DNA from: a virus | Direction: 5' to 3' (one strand) | IMG/VR virus record: IMGVR_UViG_3300046777_001651 | Location: 1-24,331 of that record | Length of the DNA: 24,331 nucleotides | Shown here: positions 1-6,179 of the stretch, piece by piece | How positions within the stretch are numbered: the stretch's first letter is position 1 | Layout: each line of letters begins with the position of its first letter | The notes under the pieces: model-generated | The model's input: the letters and a program-made list of their open reading frames with translations, nothing else | What the model was told of the DNA's origin: nothing | Database searches by the model: none | Made by a program: the position numbers and the translations under genes

Positions 1-183
1 TACATATGCGCCTGTACCAGCAATTGCTTCAACAGTGGTAGCAGTACCACCTGCTCCTCCAGTTCCTTTACCGTAATAAAGAACATCATCTACCTCGTTA
101 TATGCAAGTTCTGCATTTTCAAGTGAAGCGGGAGCACCAGCGTTTCCTGAAGCTCTTCTTTTAATTCTAATTGTATTTGCCAT
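1..183 (-). CDS. Tail fibre-like structural protein, N-terminal part only
   Basis: The gene begins at the ATG at 183 and runs off the left edge after about 61 codons. It opens MANTIRIKRRASGN, followed by a Gly/Ala/Pro patch, then ENAELAYNEVDDVLYYGKG and a Gly/Thr-rich stretch. From memory, this N-terminus is common in phage tail fibre or receptor-binding proteins, where a short basic strand is followed by an 'ELAYNE...LYYG' motif that attaches the fibre to the virion. Its ATG overlaps the TAA stop of the upstream gene (TAATG), so it is probably translationally coupled to it. The C-terminal receptor-binding part lies outside the window, so host-recognition function cannot be judged. Confidence 0.7.
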   Translation of the reverse strand, partial: MANTIRIKRRASGNAGAPASLENAELAYNEVDDVLYYGKGTGGAGGTATTVEAIAGTGAYV

Positions 184-458
184 TAATAATTTCCTCCATC
201 TAATAGCGTATTTGCAATTGAATGGACATGATCCGCTCTACTTGCAAGTTCTAAAACACCAGAACTTCCTGTTCTGGCTATGTCAGATGGCGTTGCATCT
301 GATAGATCTAATATTCTTTCTAAAGTGATAGTTGCCGGTGTTGAATTCAAAACCGTAATATCGCCATCTCTAACTGTTATGCTAGTGATATCACTAGGTG
401 TAACTGATATTTGTGTTATATCCCCTGTGTTTACTAAAAGAGTTGTAATGTCAGCCAT
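183..458 (-). CDS. Small tail fibre/baseplate-associated protein (91 aa)
   Basis: The protein is rich in Thr, Ser, Asp and Ile and looks all-beta, with repeated short DIT/ITVRDGDIT-like strands in the first half. The C-terminal part reads GVLELASRADHVHS. The ASRADHVHS motif, with its HxH pair, is typical of phage fibre and collar segments (family knowledge); such His pairs can bind metal along a trimeric shaft. The ATG overlaps the end of the upstream gene by 8 bp, and GGAG lies about 10 nt upstream. It sits between two other tail-type genes. The virion role is inferred from the motif and context; the fold is not identified. Confidence 0.6.
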   Translation of the reverse strand: MADITTLLVNTGDITQISVTPSDITSITVRDGDITVLNSTPATITLERILDLSDATPSDIARTGSSGVLELASRADHVHSIANTLLDGGNY

Positions 459-786
459 TGCTTATATCTCCAACAACTGTGACTTTACCTCCCATAAGCG
501 TTGTTACAGTAGAGCCATTTACCTCCTCCAAATCGTAATAGTATGTACCACTACTAATATTTGCAGTATTACTTGAGGTCATTGAAAATGTTAGTACACC
601 ATTAGCAGCATCTGTTATTGATGTTGTAAAACTAGCTACAACGCTATCCGAACCCTTTGATCTTTTGATTTGTGCTGTGTATGTGCGACCAGATATATTA
701 ATTGCTACATTAGAACTATTTCTAATACGAGCTTCATGGGTGTAAGAGTCACCCTGATAAATTGATATATCTCTTGATGCGGCCAT
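451..786 (-). CDS. Baseplate/fibre-like beta-sandwich protein (BppU N-terminal type, 111 aa)
   Basis: The protein begins with ISIYQGDSYTHEARIRNSS, followed by NISGRTYTAQIKRSKGSD, FTTSITDAANGVLTFSMTSS and SGTYYYDLEEVNG. This pattern (x-QGD-, -ISGRTYTAQIR-, -G-Y-YDLE-) matches the small Ig-like domain at the N-terminus of phage baseplate upper proteins and many fibre-associated proteins, in which the strand signatures are well conserved. The whole protein is that one domain, so it probably acts as an adaptor in the tail tip. It starts 2 nt after the stop of the 26-aa Cys-rich gene and has only a weak ribosome site of its own, which suggests coupling. Confidence 0.7.
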   Translation of the reverse strand: MAASRDISIYQGDSYTHEARIRNSSNVAINISGRTYTAQIKRSKGSDSVVASFTTSITDAANGVLTFSMTSSNTANISSGTYYYDLEEVNGSTVTTLMGGKVTVVGDISNG

Positions 787-788
787 AA

Positions 789-869
789 TTAGCAGTCACA
801 TTCCTCACAACCACAATCACATTGATCAACACATTCGCAACCGCAATCGCATGATTTATTTCTAGTCAT
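789..869 (-). CDS. Tiny cysteine-rich peptide (26 aa, 9 Cys)
   Basis: This short ORF runs from the ATG at 869 to the TAA at 789. After MTRNKS come nine cysteines at positions 7, 9, 11, 13, 17, 19, 21, 24 and 26, mostly as CxC pairs separated by Asp, Gly or Glu. A good ribosome site (AGGAG, about 6 nt before the ATG) precedes it, and it fits exactly between the endolysin stop (879) and the next ATG (786). The composition resembles a minimal metallothionein-like or metal-cluster-binding peptide. I know of no named family. It could also be a virion disulphide staple or a lysis modulator. The spacing and ribosome site make it a credible gene; its function is unknown. Confidence 0.65.
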   Translation of the reverse strand: MTRNKSCDCGCECVDQCDCGCEECDC

Positions 870-878
870 TTTAAACTC

Positions 879-1415
879 CTATTTAGCAGGTTTTGGAAGT
901 GACTTCCAAGCTGCTTCCATTTTTGCTGCATCTTTTGCAAATTCTTGTTCAAATTCCAAATGCAACCACTGACCGCCAAAACTTCCAGCATTCTCTTTTT
1001 CATTATAAATCTTAACTGATTTTGGGTCAGTTCCTTCACCACGACTACAGCGATAACCACGACCATAACCCGGCTTGCCATCTTTTGCATTTGCATCAAA
1101 TGCATAGTCATGAATTTCTACAATTCCCAACTCTTTGGTATGCTTAAGGAACCACTCCCACATTTCAAGTCCAGTCTTACGATCTGGATAACCGATATCA
1201 CATGCTGCACCTGTTGCATGAACACTCAACCACTTCTCCATTCCTGGATCGCCAATCTTCTTACCAGCAGTGTGAGAGTTTCTCATCAATCTTGGAGAAT
1301 AAATTCCCATATTGGTTGCTTTCCATCTACGACCACAAGCCATAACAAACCATTCAACACCTTTTCCTGGCTCTTTACCATCAAAACTTGGATAATAAGG
1401 ATATTTTCTTGGCAT
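879..1415 (-). CDS. Endolysin, peptidase M15-like (178 aa)
   Basis: The motif SVHATGAACD (residues 64-73) matches the SxHxxGxAxD zinc-site signature of M15 D,D-/L,D-carboxypeptidases of the VanY type. A later WLHLE (150-154) supplies the second His, so H66, D73 and H152 are the likely zinc ligands. Enzymes of this family cut peptide bonds in peptidoglycan stems, and here this would release progeny phage. There is no signal peptide or separate wall-binding domain, so it would depend on a holin. Its ATG overlaps the TAA stop of the holin-like gene upstream (TAATG). The length is normal for a single-domain M15 endolysin. The exact bond cut cannot be read from the sequence. Confidence 0.85.
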   Translation of the reverse strand: MPRKYPYYPSFDGKEPGKGVEWFVMACGRRWKATNMGIYSPRLMRNSHTAGKKIGDPGMEKWLSVHATGAACDIGYPDRKTGLEMWEWFLKHTKELGIVEIHDYAFDANAKDGKPGYGRGYRCSRGEGTDPKSVKIYNEKENAGSFGGQWLHLEFEQEFAKDAAKMEAAWKSLPKPAK

Positions 1416-1612
1416 TATTTAACTTCCTCAGTACGACCAAATGCTTTATCTTTTGGATTCAAATAGCGCATAATTACAGGAAGAGCAGCAGCCCAAAGAG
1501 CATTCAAAGCCAATTTCCAATCTTGTGTTGCAACGTATGTTGATACGCCTGCACCAATAACGCTTCTTCCATAAGAGGCGAGCATTGCCTTATTTGATTC
1601 TGATAGTTTCAT
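1415..1612 (-). CDS. Holin-like small membrane protein (65 aa)
   Basis: I place the start at 1612 (MKLSESNK), because AAAGGAG lies 8 nt before this ATG; an in-frame ATG 10 codons upstream has no such site. Two hydrophobic helices (about residues 14-28 and 34-51, the latter including ALWAAALPVIMRYL) are followed by a short charged tail, RYLNPKDKAFGRTEEVK. Phage holins commonly have this size and two-helix layout, and the stop overlaps the endolysin ATG, the classic holin-endolysin arrangement. It would open the membrane so that the endolysin reaches the wall. Two other small membrane proteins lie nearby, and any one of the three could be the main holin. Confidence 0.7.
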   Translation of the reverse strand: MKLSESNKAMLASYGRSVIGAGVSTYVATQDWKLALNALWAAALPVIMRYLNPKDKAFGRTEEVK

Positions 1613-1658
1613 ATACAAATCTCCTTTGTGATATAAAATCACTTATTTATATTATACA

Positions 1659-1907
1659 TTAGACTTCTTCATCAGACTTACTTTTTGCTTTGCTAAAAAT
1701 TGACTCAATTTCTTTCTCATCAAGTTTTCCATCATCAAGAAAAGCATTAGCAAGCCCCTCTACCACCTTTGCTACTCCACCAATTCCAGCCATAAAAATA
1801 GCCTTTGGAAGACTGACTCCAGCGACAGCCCCAGCTCCAATAACCCCTAGACCCGAAGCTCCGAATACAGCAAGTATTCTAAGAAGAATATTATTTAAAT
1901 TTTTCAT
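1659..1907 (-). CDS. Second holin-like membrane protein with acidic tail (82 aa)
   Basis: A very Gly/Ala-rich hydrophobic stretch (about residues 9-32, ending VIGAGAVAGVSL) leads into a second hydrophobic helix (about 35-56). The charged C-terminus contains FLDDGKLDEKEIESIF, which resembles a single EF-hand-type acidic loop. GGAGG lies 5 nt before the ATG, and the ATG overlaps the TGA of the upstream LPKTG gene (ATGA). In phages, glycine-rich two-helix proteins beside an endolysin are usually annotated as holins. It could be the holin, a pinholin or an antiholin for the 65-aa protein downstream. The acidic loop might sense divalent cations, but this is speculative. Confidence 0.65.
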   Translation of the reverse strand: MKNLNNILLRILAVFGASGLGVIGAGAVAGVSLPKAIFMAGIGGVAKVVEGLANAFLDDGKLDEKEIESIFSKAKSKSDEEV

Positions 1908-3256
1908 TTTTCCTCCAATAATGAAAGGCCATAAAAGAATGCTCCTATCATTAAAATTAAAATTGCCAAAAACATCTTTGGTAAGAATTCACCACCAGTT
2001 TTTGGCAAATTTCCATGACTATGCGTACTATGGTCATGAATTGTTGTAGTTGTTACAACAATTACTGGTGTAGTTGTTGTTGACTCAGTTGTAGTAGTTA
2101 ATTGAACAGTTGTTGATGGAGCCAATGTCGTTGTTGGAGCAATCGTCGTTGTTGTTGGGGGCGCAGTTGTTGTCGTTGGAGGATTCCAAGAAACAGTTGC
2201 TGATACAGTTTTTGCTACTCCGTTAACTGTCGCTGTTGCTGTATACACAGCCGTTCCAACCGAGTTTGTTCTCACTGTAATTGTTGCTATACCACTTGAA
2301 TTTGTAATACCTGTAAGTGTTTGACCAGCATCTGGTCCACTACTTACCGTTACAGTAACGGTAACTCCTGCCTGTGGAACACCGGCAAGTGTTTGTGCTG
2401 TTGCAGTAATTGTTAAATCTTCACCAGCGTTTGGGTTCTGCGGAGATATTGCCAATGTAAAAGAGCTTGGTAGCGAAACAGATCCACCACCGATTGAAAC
2501 TGCTTTTCTGGTACTTGACATTGTTGGATATGGATAGTCAACAAGTGTCTTGAGTGTTCCGACATTGCCAGTAAAATAACCATGCCAACAAGCTGCAACA
2601 ATTGTATTATTCAGATTAAAATCTGCAATACCATCAGATGTTGCTTCTGGACCACCATTGCAGCCTCCATTGTTATAGACAGCACTTGGAAGAAGCGCTG
2701 TAAGCCAGCCATATGTTCCATTATTTGCAAATAAACCACCACCAGAATTCACGAAGTCAGCAATTTTTTCTGCATTATTGGTGAACAATGTTTCCTTAGA
2801 AGCGCTTCTTGACCAGTTATCTGGAATCCAGATGAGTGCTGGGGTTGCAGAAGTGATTGTCGTAGAGAAGAACGAACTGATTTGTGCGTCTGTCGTATAG
2901 AAATCAACACTTGGTGCTGTAGTGAATTCACCAAGATATTCAGAGAGTTTTGATGCCCAAGAAGCACCACAGGAGTTATTTCCTCCATTAGAACCCAAAA
3001 TGGCGATGTGTCCATTGTTTGGGTTTATTGCACCATCATGAACTTTCTTTAGAACACGGGCAATGTATTGACCAGTCGATTCATAACCTGAGTGGCATAC
3101 AGGGTCCATTCCGTCTAAAACAATTGGACCACCTCCAGTTGCTTTAGCACCTCCAACAAGCTGGATAACTGAACTATTTGTTGGCCAAGGAATAAAAAGG
3201 CTAAGTGCAGTCACAATGGATAATCCATAAATTAATTTATAAATTCTATTCTTCAT
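1904..3256 (-). CDS. Secreted, LPKTG-anchored Ig-like surface protein (450 aa)
   Basis: I start the gene at 3256 because AAGAAGG lies 6 nt upstream; two earlier in-frame ATGs fit the ribosome site less well. A signal peptide (residues 1 to about 28) is followed by a Cys-containing globular domain of about 230 residues, including ALIWIPDNWSRS and a GGGLFANNGTYGW turn. I cannot name it with confidence; it vaguely resembles ThuA/class-I-amidotransferase-like Rossmann folds. Next come an Ig-like repeat of the Big_1 type (about 266-358), a Thr/Pro linker (361-406), a His-rich patch (HDHSTHSHGN), LPKTGG at 417-422 and a terminal membrane helix (about 427-446). This is a sortase-type wall-sorting layout, although the tail ends LLEEK rather than the usual basic cluster. 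It is unusual in a phage lysis region. Confidence 0.75.
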   Translation of the reverse strand: MKNRIYKLIYGLSIVTALSLFIPWPTNSSVIQLVGGAKATGGGPIVLDGMDPVCHSGYESTGQYIARVLKKVHDGAINPNNGHIAILGSNGGNNSCGASWASKLSEYLGEFTTAPSVDFYTTDAQISSFFSTTITSATPALIWIPDNWSRSASKETLFTNNAEKIADFVNSGGGLFANNGTYGWLTALLPSAVYNNGGCNGGPEATSDGIADFNLNNTIVAACWHGYFTGNVGTLKTLVDYPYPTMSSTRKAVSIGGGSVSLPSSFTLAISPQNPNAGEDLTITATAQTLAGVPQAGVTVTVTVSSGPDAGQTLTGITNSSGIATITVRTNSVGTAVYTATATVNGVAKTVSATVSWNPPTTTTAPPTTTTIAPTTTLAPSTTVQLTTTTESTTTTPVIVVTTTTIHDHSTHSHGNLPKTGGEFLPKMFLAILILMIGAFFYGLSLLEEK

Positions 3257-3422
3257 TGTCATCCTTCTTAATAATTGTTCCAAACATATGAACAGCAAAT
3301 GCTGCTACTGTGAGCCATAGCCCATAAGTTCTTGTTTGACCAGATAATGTAATGATTACAATTACACCTCCAGATATAGTCCACGCAAGAGCGTGAAGTT
3401 CTCTTAGTATTTTTTTTACCAT
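3246..3422 (-). CDS. Small two-helix membrane protein (58 aa), possible third holin
   Basis: The protein runs from MVKKILREL to KKDDNEE. It has a hydrophobic helix at about residues 11-27 and another at about 31-51 (around TYGLWLTVAAFAVHMFGTII), separated by SGQTRT, and a charged tail. Its ATG overlaps the TAA stop of the PA14 gene (TAATG), and its last 11 bp overlap the start of the LPKTG gene. These couplings and its placement support a real gene. Size, topology and position fit a holin or a spanin-like/lysis accessory protein. An unrelated frame covers much of the same region but lacks these links. Confidence 0.7.
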   Translation of the reverse strand: MVKKILRELHALAWTISGGVIVIITLSGQTRTYGLWLTVAAFAVHMFGTIIKKDDNEE

Positions 3423-4687
3423 TATTTTCTCCTAGATCGCTTGCTACTGCGATCCTCATTTGAACCAGCATCTCCTGATGGTCCACCGCCTCCTGATGGG
3501 CTACCGTTAGGGGCGCTAGGAGCGCCTCCAGAGGGCATAGGAGCCGTTGTAAGCGTTGTTGTAAGAGCAGTTACGGCAATGACAGCCCTTCTTGTTTTTA
3601 CATCGACATTTGACCCTGTAGGGACATACTCATCTAGCCCTTCTCCAAATATGTCAATCTCATCCTCAAATGCTTCTTTAACCTCTGCTGGGGCATCTGA
3701 CATTGCCTCAACGAGTGCGGCTTCTTCTTGTGGTGAAAGTTCTGAAACTTCTATTTCTTGAAAAATTTCTTTTGCTTCTTCACCTGTAATAGCATTCAAA
3801 ATTTCTGGACTACTAGAGAGTTCTTTTGCTTCTTCAGAATCAACACCATCAGAAATAATATTTTCAATAGCAGCAACTATTTCTTCTTTTGTTAAATTTT
3901 CTGTATTTTCAATTAATTCAGAAACTTCTTTTTCCAATGTTTTAGGAACTTCTGTCGTAGTAGTTGTTGTTGAAGTTGTTGTGGTAGTTTCAGGAATTGT
4001 TGTAGTTGTCGTAGTTGTAGTTATTGATGTACTTGAAGTTGTTGTTTGTTCAAGCGTTGTTGTTGTTTCTGGAACCGTTGTTGTTTCCGGGACTGTGGTT
4101 GTAGTAGTTGTAGTAGTTGTTGTAGTCGTAGTTGGTACAAAAGCTTGTGTTGTAAAAGCCGATTCTGGAACAATTGACCATTCACCATTAACTAACCACC
4201 AGAGTTGAAGCCAAGCTCCTCCTCCATTTTCATAGAACCAAAGCGTTATTTCTTTTGAAACTCCTGCCTCAAATGAAACAGGCTCAGAAACACTTCCTCC
4301 ACCACCCTTATCCCACCAGTCATAAGTAATTTGTTGCCCATCTAAATAAAGAATTGTCCCATCATCGGCTTGAGCCATAAATGAAATATCTTGTGAAACT
4401 TCAGATGTTATAAATCCTTCATACTTAATTACAAAATCCTCATATAAATCAAGAACTGGTATCTGATCGAAATAATGTTCTATTTTTGATGTTGTATATG
4501 TTCCAAAAATTTCAGTAGTTGGAGGAACCGGGGGAGAAGAATTAAAATCATTATTGGGTGTTAAGTTGTTATAAACAGTAACAAGTAGACCAGATTGTAT
4601 TTCTGCTTTTGCAGGAGATGAGAGAAAGCCCAAAATAAGGACAGGGGTAATTATCCAAGAACCTTTTCGAAATCTTAATTTTCTCAC
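3422..4687 (-). CDS. Secreted PA14-domain protein with poly-Thr linkers (421 aa)
   Basis: The start codon is GTG at 4687. A basic N-terminus and hydrophobic core end in PAKA-E, a signal peptide cut near residue 28. Residues about 33-183 look like a PA14 domain: GLLVTVYNN, then ADDGTILYLDGQ (107-118), a WW near 124-125 and LWWLVNGEWSIVP (162-173). PA14 domains bind sugars or sit beside wall-active domains. A long Thr tract with VPETTT repeats (185-246) leads to an acidic helical region (about 250-345), a short segment containing EYVPTGSNVDVKTRR, and a Gly/Ser/Pro-rich tail ending SSKRSRRK. No anchor motif is present, so it is probably secreted or loosely wall-bound. It heads the secretion/lysis group. 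Confidence 0.75.
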   Translation of the reverse strand: MRKLRFRKGSWIITPVLILGFLSSPAKAEIQSGLLVTVYNNLTPNNDFNSSPPVPPTTEIFGTYTTSKIEHYFDQIPVLDLYEDFVIKYEGFITSEVSQDISFMAQADDGTILYLDGQQITYDWWDKGGGGSVSEPVSFEAGVSKEITLWFYENGGGAWLQLWWLVNGEWSIVPESAFTTQAFVPTTTTTTTTTTTTTVPETTTVPETTTTLEQTTTSSTSITTTTTTTTIPETTTTTSTTTTTTEVPKTLEKEVSELIENTENLTKEEIVAAIENIISDGVDSEEAKELSSSPEILNAITGEEAKEIFQEIEVSELSPQEEAALVEAMSDAPAEVKEAFEDEIDIFGEGLDEYVPTGSNVDVKTRRAVIAVTALTTTLTTAPMPSGGAPSAPNGSPSGGGGPSGDAGSNEDRSSKRSRRK

Positions 4688-4699
4688 ATAACAATAATA
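4685..4699 (-). promoter_or_regulatory. Possible leaderless promoter for the PA14/lysis group
   Basis: On the minus strand, TATTAT (4699-4694) is followed by six bases and then the GTG start codon. There is no Shine-Dalgarno sequence in front of it. A TANNNT -10 box six to seven bases before a start codon is the usual signature of leaderless transcripts in actinobacteria. No clear -35 is visible. Confidence 0.4.
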
Positions 4700-4711
4700 C
4701 TAGATTATTAG

Positions 4712-5044
4712 TTAAGCAGAATACTCAGCACCACTTATAGAAAATGTACATCTATTATTAGCATTTACAATATGAATTTTATTTCCAGCATTTAAAACAA
4801 TTGCACTGTCTACATTAATTGTTTCATAAGAATTTACCGTAAATGATTTAAAAAGTGCGTTATTATTACCGACTGTACCAGATTCAGTTAAAAGATGCAT
4901 ATCAAAAGTTACTGAAGCATTACTTGTATTACATATATTAATTGATTTAATAATTGCGTATGAACCAGTTGTGTTTGATACTGTGTAGACATTTGATGCT
5001 GTCTCATTTCCGACATATAAAGATTTTGCTATTAAATTAGCCAT
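4712..5044 (-). CDS. Small beta-rich virion protein (110 aa)
   Basis: The protein alternates Val/Ile/Thr strands with Asn/Ser turns, as in YAIIKSINICNTSNASVTFD and the later NAGNKIHIVNANN. In tailed phages this strand pattern (IVKSINICNTS..VTF..., then ...AGD.I) is seen in small head-decoration or tail-accessory proteins with a jelly-roll-like fold. It belongs to a run of four small structural genes between the major capsid gene and the lysis group, and its ATG comes directly after the upstream stop. The exact virion role is unknown. Confidence 0.55.
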   Translation of the reverse strand: MANLIAKSLYVGNETASNVYTVSNTTGSYAIIKSINICNTSNASVTFDMHLLTESGTVGNNNALFKSFTVNSYETINVDSAIVLNAGNKIHIVNANNRCTFSISGAEYSA

Positions 5045-5389
5045 TTAGACCCCCAACCATTGTAGTATTTCACTATCATAAACAGTTGTATTCATATCTT
5101 GAACAACTGTAGCATCAAGTACATGATCAACTAACTCACCTGCCGTATGAGAAACCGCAGTAGTTCCGTCATATCCTCTTTGTAAAACAGTAAAGCTATT
5201 TGAACTTCGGCTTTGAATTAGCATTTTTTCTTCATTTGGAGTTCCTCTTCCTATTGAAATAACAAAATAATTTAGAGAACCAGATGGAAATGAAGAACCA
5301 TCTGAAACGCTAAAAGAACTTGATGTGTTATTAATATTTGCAGACAGCGATTGTGCTACTACTGCACCAGCAAATTCTCTTCTCTCCAT
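5045..5389 (-). CDS. Small virion/tail protein (114 aa)
   Basis: Motifs are SDGSSFPSG, YFVISIGRGTPNEEKMLIQSR and VLQRGYDGTTAVSHTAGE (residues about 72-89), followed by a C-terminal VDHVLDATVVQDMNT. The combination '..FP..G..F.I.IG.GT.NEE...V..R....TV.RGYDGT.A..H..G..V.H..' recurs in phage minor tail or structural proteins (family knowledge, from memory), where it forms a compact beta-barrel. A ribosome site (AAGGAGT) lies just before the ATG. It probably sits at the head-tail interface or tail, but this is inference from context. Confidence 0.6.
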   Translation of the reverse strand: MERREFAGAVVAQSLSANINNTSSSFSVSDGSSFPSGSLNYFVISIGRGTPNEEKMLIQSRSSNSFTVLQRGYDGTTAVSHTAGELVDHVLDATVVQDMNTTVYDSEILQWLGV

Positions 5390-5397
5390 GTCACTCC

Positions 5398-5784
5398 TTA
5401 ATCAATTGAAATATCAAGGTCGCCAGTTGCAATTCTTAATGTGTCTCCAGCATCAAGAACTTTGTTTGCAGTAAGTGTTCCATGAATCAAAAGATTTCCA
5501 CCTGTGCTGTTATCCATAATTCCGATAGCTACAATCGTACAAGCTGGCATACCAGTAAAGTCAATGTTTGCATTGTTTGATGATGCGCCAGAACTTGCAG
5601 ATGTAAAAAGTCCGTCAAGAGGCTGTCTCGCATATGAACCGCCTGTTGCCTCTGTGCCTGATGTTGAATCAGTTGGAGCAACAGTAAAAAGGGCTAGATG
5701 TGTTGTTGGTTTTGTATAGGATGTTGTTCCCAATACATGATCAAGAACTTTATTTTCAGCATAATTGCTAAGGCTACCGGCCAT
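5398..5784 (-). CDS. Conserved phage structural protein (128 aa)
   Basis: The protein begins MAGSLSNYAENKVLDHVLGTT, then YTKPTTHLALFTVAPTD, GGSYARQPL and MDNSTGGNLLIHGTL, and ends GDTLRIATGDLDISID. This is a widespread small tailed-phage protein of the '(S)DYxExKlLDHLlG...YVALfT..PtD...G.E..GGgYARq' type, usually annotated only as a structural or tail protein. GGAGG lies just before the ATG (minus strand of 5794-5790). It follows the 101-aa gene with 2 nt between them. I am confident about the family, less so about its position in the virion. Confidence 0.7.
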   Translation of the reverse strand: MAGSLSNYAENKVLDHVLGTTSYTKPTTHLALFTVAPTDSTSGTEATGGSYARQPLDGLFTSASSGASSNNANIDFTGMPACTIVAIGIMDNSTGGNLLIHGTLTANKVLDAGDTLRIATGDLDISID

Positions 5785-5786
5785 TA

Positions 5787-6092
5787 TTAATCCTCCTTAG
5801 AATTAAAATATTCTTCAATTTCAAACTGGTCTGGCAATCTAAAGTTTTCAAGAGCCAAAAGCAACTCTGCTTCAGCATCTGGAACTTCTTGAATATGATT
5901 ATCTCTTGTAAATCTTACAGAATTACTTACATAGGAAGAACCGCTCTCAAAAACAATAATCTTAAAACCTTCTTGCACTCCCTTTGGAGCAGCATCTGCT
6001 TTTTTTGGAGCAGTTTTTTTTGGAGCAGCCTTTTTTGCTGGCTTCTCTGATGTTGGATTTACATCTGTAGATTTAATAGTATTATCAGTCAT
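5787..6092 (-). CDS. Lys/Ala-rich head-region protein (101 aa)
   Basis: The first 40 residues are a disordered Lys/Ala/Pro stretch (KPAKKAAPKKTAPKKADAAPK). A small globular part follows, with FKIIVFESGSSYVSNSVRFT and an acidic C-terminus (FEIEEYFNSKED). Proteins with a basic N-terminus and a small domain often lie directly after the capsid gene in actinophages and may be head-closure or decoration proteins. No convincing ribosome site precedes the ATG. The function is inferred from position alone. Slippage-prone Lys/Ala codon repeats lie in its 5' part. Confidence 0.5.
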   Translation of the reverse strand: MTDNTIKSTDVNPTSEKPAKKAAPKKTAPKKADAAPKGVQEGFKIIVFESGSSYVSNSVRFTRDNHIQEVPDAEAELLLALENFRLPDQFEIEEYFNSKED

Positions 6093-6130
6093 AATTAATA
6101 GAATACCATAATTTCATAATAAATGCGAAA

Positions 6131-6154
6131 TGGGGAGGCATTAAAACCTCCCCA
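6131..6154 (-). terminator. Hairpin after the major capsid gene
   Basis: Stem TGGGGAGG (6131-6138) and CCTCCCCA (6147-6154), with an 8-base loop. On the minus strand it is followed by TTTCGCATTTATT, only a modest T-rich tail. It lies in the 87-base gap between the capsid gene and the 101-aa gene, so it may be a partial terminator or an mRNA 3'-end stabiliser that keeps capsid mRNA abundant. Confidence 0.6.
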
Positions 6155-6179
6155 AATCACAATTTGTTTTTAATTCAAA

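Noticed and set aside
866-1111. Open frame on the minus strand in the endolysin gene
   Set aside because: It is an out-of-frame shadow of the endolysin with poly-Val/Met content and no family match.
3981-4208. Plus-strand frame rich in Val
   Set aside because: It is the complement of the poly-Thr repeat codons in the PA14 gene.
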